This document shows, piece after piece, positions 15,487-19,258 of a stretch of 19,258 bases of DNA (position 1 is its first letter; every line of letters starts with the position of its first letter). This DNA is from an uncultured Clostridium sp. (lineage in GTDB: Bacteria > Bacillota > Clostridia > Lachnospirales > Lachnospiraceae), in the NCBI GenBank assembly GCA_900555045.1, contig USJW01000097.1:1-19258 (forward strand), in the 5' to 3' direction. The translations under genes and the position numbers were made by a program. The notes below the pieces were generated by a model, which did not search any database, was not told where the DNA came from, and worked only from the letters and a program-made list of their open reading frames with translations.

Positions 15487-16517
15487 GCCTGCTGCCTCCC
15501 CTCTCTCTGCTCGTGCTGCTGTTCATACTGCTGCTCGTACCGCTCAAAGCACTCCATGAAATACGCGGCAAAGCCGTCCCGGTCCACGGAGTCCACAAAG
15601 AACAGGTTCTTCTCCTCCTCCGGCAAGTGAAGCGTGTCCTCGTAGTCGATCACCGTCATGGCCACACAGAGGTCGCTCTCACTCTCCACCCGGCAGTGAT
15701 ACCGCCCATAGGTGAAGAGCTCCGGGTGCTCGATGAACGCCAGCGCGCAGTTGTCGTGCATGGACTGCCCCACCAGGCCGTTCACCTCATTCTCCCCCAG
15801 CCCGGAGCAGGTCTTATAGTACGCGTCCACCATAAAGGAGGCCGCCCGCCCCACCGGGGACCGGAACGCTCTCATCTCAGCCATCTCCTCCAGGGTGATC
15901 AGCGCGTCGCCCGTCAAGTCCCCGGGGCACATGTAAAACGGGACGCCAGACTCCATCACGATCTCCGCCCCATGGGGATCGTAGAAAATGTTGACGCTGG
16001 ACATGGGGCTTAGGGTGCCCTCCCGGATGTAGCCGCCCATGTTCACAAAGCACTTAAGGTAGTTCACGGCGTCCGGGTACTTTCGCAGCAGCGTCCCCGC
16101 GTTGGTCAACGGTCCCAGGCAGCAGTACACCACCGGTTTGCCATAGTTCTTGATGGTCCGGTACACAAAATCCCACGCCCGGTCCTTCTGGAGCGCCGCC
16201 CGGGCATCCGCAAACTCAAACTCGTAGCCGCCCAGCCCGTTCTCCCCGTGCACCAACATGCCGCCCGCCTTTTCCTCGCTATCCCCGTCCATGCTCCGAA
16301 GGATCGGGCGCTCGGCCCCGGCCGCCACCGGAATGTCCTCCCTGCCGCAGAGCTTCAGCACATTTAAGGTATTTCTCAGCGTGTGTCTCAGGTGGTTATT
16401 TCCGTGGGAGACCGTCACCCCCAAAATCTCCAGGGAGCCGCTTGAGCAGGCCATCATCAGGGTGGTCGCGTCGTCTATGCCCGTGTCAACGTCAAATATA
16501 ATCGGAATTCGTTTCAT
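15483..16517 (-). CDS. Inosine-uridine-type nucleoside hydrolase
   Basis: This 344-residue calcium-dependent N-glycosidase hydrolyses a nucleoside to base plus free sugar. The metal and catalytic set is intact: DVDTGIDD (Asp9, Asp11, Asp15, Asp16), Asn176 and His254-Asp255. VHGENGLGG (89-97) is the usual second motif. The C-terminus carries a Gln/Glu-rich tail (327-344) not typical of the family. It has a strong AGGAGG 7 nt before the ATG and is the first gene of the unit that also encodes the degenerate paralogue, MtnK and the DeoR regulator. Base specificity is unknown. In this setting it could release methylthioribose or 5-deoxyribose for MtnK. Confidence 0.9.
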   Translation of the reverse strand: MKRIPIIFDVDTGIDDATTLMMACSSGSLEILGVTVSHGNNHLRHTLRNTLNVLKLCGREDIPVAAGAERPILRSMDGDSEEKAGGMLVHGENGLGGYEFEFADARAALQKDRAWDFVYRTIKNYGKPVVYCCLGPLTNAGTLLRKYPDAVNYLKCFVNMGGYIREGTLSPMSSVNIFYDPHGAEIVMESGVPFYMCPGDLTGDALITLEEMAEMRAFRSPVGRAASFMVDAYYKTCSGLGENEVNGLVGQSMHDNCALAFIEHPELFTYGRYHCRVESESDLCVAMTVIDYEDTLHLPEEEKNLFFVDSVDRDGFAAYFMECFERYEQQYEQQHEQREGRQQA

Positions 16518-16538
16518 CGTCTTCCCTCCTTTTTCCCT

Positions 16539-16567
16539 ATCTTACCGTTGAATTCTCCGTTTCGCAA
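16539..16567 (-). promoter_or_regulatory. Promoter of the nucleoside hydrolase-mtnK-deoR unit
   Basis: The -35 TTGCGA (16567-16562), 17-bp spacer and -10 TAAGAT (16544-16539) lie about 22 bp before the start codon, with a strong ribosome site between. The 5' leader would be very short. It is divergent from the promoter at 16608. Confidence 0.55.
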
Positions 16568-16612
16568 TAATCGAGCTGTTGAACCCGGGCAAAAACTCAA
16601 CCAATAGTTGAA
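16547..16612. repeat. Three GTTGAA boxes about 30 bp apart in the divergent control region
   Basis: GTTGAA occurs at 16547, 16578 and 16607, spaced 31 and 29 bp. The first lies in the spacer of the minus promoter. The last forms the TCAAC-N5-GTTGA inverted repeat (16597-16611) touching the -35 of the plus promoter. The roughly three-helical-turn spacing suggests a shared operator, though six-base motifs can recur by chance. Confidence 0.4.
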
Positions 16613-16636
16613 TCTATGGCGATATCGCGGTATAAT
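16608..16636 (+). promoter_or_regulatory. Sigma-A promoter of the HTH-methyltransferase gene
   Basis: The -35 TTGAAT (16608-16613), 17-bp spacer and perfect -10 TATAAT (16631-16636) lie 38 bp before the chosen ATG. The -35 is part of an inverted repeat, a plausible autorepression site for the HTH protein it drives. Confidence 0.75.
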
Positions 16637-16674
16637 TTGAGGTGACAGAGAACATATTCAAGGAGGCGCCGCCG

Positions 16675-17481
16675 ATGGAGTTTGGCAAGAATATCGCAAA
16701 ATACCGAAAAGAAAAGAATCTGACCCAGGCCGGGTTGGCCGAACTGCTGGGCGTGTCCTTCCAGGCCATCTCCAAGTGGGAGAACGGCCGCTCCATGCCG
16801 GACACCCAGCTGCTCCCCAGGCTGGCCGCCGTGCTGAACGTCAGCTGCGACATGCTGTTCGGATACTACCCGCCGGTGTTCTCCTCGCCCTACGAGGAGC
16901 TGTACCAGTCCCCCGAGTACTACTGGGGAACGCAGCCCACCGAGCTCAGCATGAAGGTGTTGGCCTTCTACCCGCCGAGGGACGCGCCCTCCCTGTTGGA
17001 CATCGGCTGCCGCGAGGGGCAGAACGTGCTGTTCTTCGGCCGCAACGGCTATCGGACCACGGGCGTGGACGTGTCCGACACCGGGATCCGCAAGGCCCAG
17101 CTTCTGGCAAACAAGTGGAACATCCACACCGAGCTGATCTGCGCCTCCGTCGAAAACTACACGCCCGCCCAGGCCTTTGACATCGTATTCTGCGACGACA
17201 TGCTGCATCTGATCACCCCCGAGAACCGGCAGCGCCTGCTGCGCGAGTGCAAAATGTTCACCCATCCCGGCGGAATCCACGTGATCAATGTCCCGGTCAA
17301 AAAGCCCTTTCTCCCGGAGAAGCCGCGGATTCAGGCCTCCTACCCCTGGTTCTCCGGCGACCTGTTTTCCCTCTACGCGGACTGGGAAATCCTGGAGGGT
17401 GGGGAAACCGGGCCCACCGAGGAGCCCCGCTGCAGCGAAAAGCGGATTTATAACTACATCGTGGCCAGAAAACCGGGCTGA
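16675..17481 (+). CDS. HTH (XRE) - TehB-like methyltransferase fusion protein
   Basis: This 268-residue two-domain protein has an N-terminal Cro/CI-type helix-turn-helix at 5-60 (LTQAGLAELLGVSFQAISKWENG). A class I SAM-methyltransferase domain, closest in pattern to TehB, spans about 85-268: motif I LLDIGCREGQN at 107-117, GVDVSDTGI near 130 and FDIVFCDDMLHLI at 168-180. Motif I has Arg113 where a Gly is usual, so SAM binding may be weakened or altered. The ATG at 16675 follows AAGGAGG at 8 nt; an upstream GTG frame has no site. The gene is divergent from the nucleoside-salvage operon. It could be a regulator with a SAM/SAH-sensing domain or a small-molecule methyltransferase that regulates itself. 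Confidence 0.85.
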   Translation: MEFGKNIAKYRKEKNLTQAGLAELLGVSFQAISKWENGRSMPDTQLLPRLAAVLNVSCDMLFGYYPPVFSSPYEELYQSPEYYWGTQPTELSMKVLAFYPPRDAPSLLDIGCREGQNVLFFGRNGYRTTGVDVSDTGIRKAQLLANKWNIHTELICASVENYTPAQAFDIVFCDDMLHLITPENRQRLLRECKMFTHPGGIHVINVPVKKPFLPEKPRIQASYPWFSGDLFSLYADWEILEGGETGPTEEPRCSEKRIYNYIVARKPG

Positions 17482-17496
17482 CCGGGCGGATTCTTC

Positions 17497-17525
17497 TTGC
17501 ATCCATCCCCAAATTCTGCTATAAT
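17497..17525 (+). promoter_or_regulatory. Promoter of the queT-queF operon
   Basis: The -35 TTGCAT (17497-17502), 17-bp spacer and perfect -10 TATAAT (17520-17525) begin 16 bp after the methyltransferase stop. Transcription from about 17532 would include the riboswitch. Confidence 0.75.
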
Positions 17526-17534
17526 TTTCCTTCG

Positions 17535-17562
17535 GCGGCGCCAACATTCACCCCGGTGCCGC
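17535..17562 (+). other. 5' leader hairpin upstream of the riboswitch
   Basis: An 8-bp stem (17535-17542 with 17555-17562, one G-U pair, 12-nt loop) opens the predicted leader, just upstream of the preQ1 aptamer. It has no U-tract, so it is not a terminator. It may stabilise the leader or help the aptamer fold. Confidence 0.45.
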
Positions 17563-17576
17563 TTTCAACCGATAAC

Positions 17577-17616
17577 AGACAGTTCGAAACCATCCTGTCT
17601 TTAAACAAAACTAGGG
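17577..17616 (+). promoter_or_regulatory. preQ1-I riboswitch aptamer
   Basis: Stem P1 AGACAG/CTGTCT (17577-17582 with 17595-17600) encloses the loop TTCGAAACCATC, which fits the UUCGNNACCAUC class I loop. The A-rich tail TTAAACAAAACTAGGG (17601-17616) carries the G residues that pair with loop C residues in the H-type pseudoknot. The downstream genes are queT and queF, as expected for a preQ1 sensor. When free, tail CTAGGG (17611-17616) can pair with CCCTGG (17652-17657), which would break the terminator. Ligand binding should therefore cause termination. Confidence 0.9.
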
Positions 17617-17647
17617 ACCGGCGCGGGATTACCCCCGCCCTTTGCGC

Positions 17648-17671
17648 GTGCCCCTGGAGGGCACTTTTTTT
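17648..17671 (+). terminator. Riboswitch expression-platform terminator
   Basis: Stem GTGCCC/GGGCAC (17648-17653 with 17659-17664, loop CTGGA) is followed by seven U residues. It lies before queT, between aptamer and ribosome site, so it is a conditional terminator. A further small stem (GCGGG/CCCGC, 17623-17638) sits between aptamer and terminator. Positions 17672-17743 hold only leader and the GAGAGGAG ribosome site. Confidence 0.88.
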
Positions 17672-17743
17672 GTCCAAAAAAAGCGCCTCCTCCCGGAAAC
17701 GCCGCAAGCGTCCCTCCCATTTCAGAAATGAGAGGAGAAAAAA

Positions 17744-18241
17744 ATGAACACTGAAAACCTGACAAAAACCCAGAAACTGGCAGTCTCCGGCATGGTGATG
17801 GCGTTCTACCTGGCGGTTCTCTACGCCACCCAGAGCATCTCCTTCGGACCGGTGCAGATCCGAATCGCCACAGCCCTCTACGCGCTGGCCTACCCCTGCC
17901 CCTTTTTGATCCTGCCGCTGGGCCTGGCGAACCTGCTGAGCAACCTGCTGTTCGGCGGCCTGGGGGTCCTGGACATGGTGGGCGGCTTCCTGGTGGGAAT
18001 CGCCACCTCCTGGCTGATCGCGCAGGTGAGAAGGAGAAGCTTAAGCCCCTGGCTCACCGGCCTTCCGATCCTGCTGGTGCCGGGCCTCTGCGTGCCCATG
18101 TGGCTGTCCTTCCTGCTTAATCTGCCCTACCTGCCCCTGGCGGCCAGCGTGGTGGCCGGACAGGCAGTGCCCGCCGTCTGCGGCGCGGCCCTGGTGCGGC
18201 TCTGGAACCACTATGCACTCGGAAGGAGGGTGATGGCATGA
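17744..18241 (+). CDS. queT: QueT-family queuosine precursor transporter (ECF S component)
   Basis: This 165-residue membrane protein has five or six hydrophobic segments, the QueT pattern of an ECF-type substrate-binding subunit (SFGPVQIRIATALYALAY at 33-50, FGGLGVLDMVGG near 70-81). It takes up a queuosine precursor such as preQ0 or preQ1 using the shared ECF energising module, which must be encoded elsewhere. AGGAG lies about 6-8 nt before the ATG. It lies downstream of the preQ1-I riboswitch and overlaps queF by 4 nt (ATGA). Confidence 0.93.
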   Translation: MNTENLTKTQKLAVSGMVMAFYLAVLYATQSISFGPVQIRIATALYALAYPCPFLILPLGLANLLSNLLFGGLGVLDMVGGFLVGIATSWLIAQVRRRSLSPWLTGLPILLVPGLCVPMWLSFLLNLPYLPLAASVVAGQAVPAVCGAALVRLWNHYALGRRVMA

Positions 18242-18735
18242 CCGGAAGAACCAAGGAGGAGTTAAACGGCGTGAGCCTTTTGGGCAACCAGCACACCGCC
18301 TACCGGGACGACTACGCACCGGAGGTTCTGGAGACATTCCCGAATAAACACCCGGACCGGGACTACTTCATCAAATTCAACTGTCCCGAATTCACCAGCC
18401 TCTGCCCCATGACCGGGCAGCCGGACTTCGCCACGATCTACATCTCCTACGTGCCCGGCGAGCGCTGCGTGGAGAGCAAGTCCCTGAAGCTGTACCTATT
18501 CAGCTTCCGCAACCACGGCGATTTCCACGAGGACTGCGTGAACATCATCATGAACGACCTGATCCGCCTGATGGACCCCAAATACATCGAGGTCTGGGGC
18601 AAATTCACCCCCCGCGGCGGAATCTCCATCGACCCCTACTGCAACTACGGCAAACCCGGCACCCCCTGGGAACCCGTCGCCTGGAACCGCCTCTCCAACC
18701 ACGACCTCTACCCGGAGAAGGTGGACAACCGCTAA
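18238..18735 (+). CDS. queF: NADPH-dependent 7-cyano-7-deazaguanine reductase QueF
   Basis: This 165-residue unimodular QueF of the B. subtilis type reduces preQ0 (nitrile) to preQ1 (amine) with two NADPH. Cys56 (SLCPMTGQPD) forms the thioimide and Asp63 is the acid. ESKSLKLYLFSFRNH (79-93) is the NADPH/substrate motif, with FHEDC following. It overlaps queT, so imported preQ0 could be reduced at once. The absence of queC, queD and queE nearby suggests salvage, although those genes may lie elsewhere in the genome. Confidence 0.97.
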   Translation: MTGRTKEELNGVSLLGNQHTAYRDDYAPEVLETFPNKHPDRDYFIKFNCPEFTSLCPMTGQPDFATIYISYVPGERCVESKSLKLYLFSFRNHGDFHEDCVNIIMNDLIRLMDPKYIEVWGKFTPRGGISIDPYCNYGKPGTPWEPVAWNRLSNHDLYPEKVDNR

Positions 18736-18766
18736 AAACAGCTTTTTCATCCCAAACAAAAAAGAC

Positions 18767-18834
18767 CCCCGGCGCGGGGCGGGAGACAATGCCAACACCG
18801 CATCGTCCTCCCGCCCCGCGCCGGGGTTCTTTTT
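18767..18834 (+). terminator. Strong terminator after queF
   Basis: A perfect 21-bp GC-rich stem (18767-18787 with 18806-18826, 18-nt loop) is followed by TTCTTTTT. An A-rich run upstream of the stem lets it also act on the opposite strand. It lies 31 nt after the queF stop. Positions 18841-18927, after it, show nothing recognisable. Confidence 0.93.
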
Positions 18835-18927
18835 ATAACTTTGAGTAACACAAGAGACAACCAACCACAGATCCGCCATCTCAAACTTTTTCCACCCAAC
18901 CGCCACGTCCGCCCTCATTTTATCCTC

Positions 18928-19109
18928 TTCGCGACTACGCCGTGGATATCTCCTTCCCCTTCGCAACTGCGCAGTGGATATCTCTTTCCTTCTTCGCGAC
19001 TACGTCGTGGATATCTCTTTCCTTCTTCGCGACTACGCCGTGGATATCTCTTCCCCTCCTCACGACTACGTCGTGGACATCTCTTCCCTCTTCCGCGACT
19101 ACGCCGTGG
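18928..19109. repeat. Tandem array of a 32-33-bp repeat, about six units
   Basis: Units begin near 18928, 18960, 18993, 19026, 19059 and 19092 and share TTCGCGACTACGYCGTGG followed by ATATCTCTTYCC. The CGAC-TAC-GTCG part is palindromic in the units with T. The second unit changes to ACTGCGCAGT, which is also palindromic. The last unit is truncated and runs directly into the 30-bp inverted repeat at 19110. Because 33 is a multiple of three, both strands stay open and encode an Arg-rich or Leu/Tyr-rich repeat, but there is no ribosome site and this is not credible as a gene. There are no variable spacers, so it is not CRISPR. Confidence 0.85.
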
Positions 19110-19165
19110 GTGAGAGCCGGGGGAGCGGGGGATGGAGGTGACTGTCGGAGCGGTTCGTAAGGTCT
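19110..19165 (+). repeat. Intergenic repeat copy B, inverted relative to positions 6-61
   Basis: Positions 19110-19139 are identical (30/30) to the reverse complement of 32-61. GTAAGGTCT at 19157-19165 matches the complement of 6-14 at equal distance. The element abuts the end of the tandem array. Confidence 0.75.
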
Positions 19166-19200
19166 TGGACGCAAGGGGCATGAAAAGGCGGGATGGCGCA

Positions 19201-19258
19201 GGGCGTTCACCGCCCGGAGCCAGCGGAGGCGGAGGCGCAGCCATCAGGGCTGCGCTGG
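19201..19258 (+). other. GC-rich structured segment cut by the window end
   Basis: Two hairpins are visible: GGGCG/CGCCC (19201-19205 with 19211-19215) and an 8-bp stem GCGCAGCC/GGCTGCGC (19235-19242 with 19248-19255). CCAGCG (19220-19225) can also pair with CGCTGG at the very end, in competition with the outer part of the second stem. No reading frame or known RNA family is recognisable. It may continue the intergenic repeat element or start a structured RNA beyond the window. Confidence 0.35.

Noticed and set aside
16597..17547. Minus-strand 316-residue open frame opposite the HTH-methyltransferase gene
   Set aside because: The plus strand carries recognisable HTH and methyltransferase motifs, a consensus promoter and a ribosome site. 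The minus frame is a GC-bias shadow.
17535..17562. Terminator of the HTH-methyltransferase gene
   Set aside because: The stem is sound but only three U residues follow, and it lies downstream of the queT promoter, so it is part of the queT leader.
18928..19109. CRISPR array
   Set aside because: Repeats are directly adjacent with no unique spacers, the units are diverged, and no cas genes are present.
18841..19244. Repeat-containing peptides (both strands) in the tandem array
   Set aside because: Frames stay open only because the repeat period is 33 bp. There is no ribosome site, and the composition is low-complexity.

Overview
The window looks like a GC-rich member of the Clostridia, probably a gut Lachnospiraceae-like bacterium. 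The support is strong AGGAGG-type ribosome binding sites, near-consensus sigma-A promoters with 17-bp spacers, a preQ1-I riboswitch in front of queT, and a BMP-type nucleoside ABC transporter in the Firmicutes gene order. The genus is not resolvable from the sequence alone.

Positions 16517 down to 96 (minus strand) hold sixteen tightly packed genes that together describe uptake and breakdown of nucleosides, most likely 5'-modified ones: 5'-methylthioadenosine (MTA) and 5'-deoxyadenosine, the by-products of polyamine synthesis and radical-SAM enzymes. Unit 1 (16517-12480) has its own promoter and ends in a terminator. It encodes an intact nucleoside hydrolase, a second nucleoside hydrolase with a degenerate metal site, a methylthioribose kinase (MtnK) and a DeoR-family regulator. 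Unit 2 starts at a promoter near 12295-12267 that is embedded in repeated TTYGTTTT boxes. It encodes a FucA-type class II aldolase, an MtnA-type isomerase, a purine nucleoside phosphorylase, a BMP lipoprotein, its ABC ATPase and two permeases, a second (NP-I) phosphorylase, an MTA/SAH-deaminase-type amidohydrolase, an EutH-family permease, an iron alcohol dehydrogenase and a YczE-like membrane protein.

Read as a pathway: the nucleoside is imported, deaminated to a 6-oxopurine nucleoside and cleaved by phosphorolysis (or hydrolysed and then phosphorylated by MtnK). The sugar 1-phosphate is isomerised to the ribulose 1-phosphate and split by the aldolase into DHAP plus acetaldehyde or 2-(methylthio)acetaldehyde. 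The dehydrogenase then reduces the aldehyde. This is the 'DHAP shunt' core, here joined to a dedicated importer, two phosphorylases, a deaminase and, unexpectedly, EutH. The most interesting proposal is that EutH moves the small alcohol product. Several enzymes carry substitutions at substrate-recognition positions that fit a 5'-deoxy or 5'-thio substrate.

Positions 16600-18735 (plus strand) carry a divergent HTH-methyltransferase fusion gene, then a preQ1-I riboswitch with a terminator controlling queT-queF, a compact queuosine-precursor salvage operon closed by a 21-bp terminator stem.

Positions 18841-19258 have no credible gene. They hold about six copies of a 32-33-bp tandem repeat, a 30-bp sequence that recurs inverted at positions 32-61 (so the gene block sits between inverted copies), and a GC-rich structured end that runs off the window.
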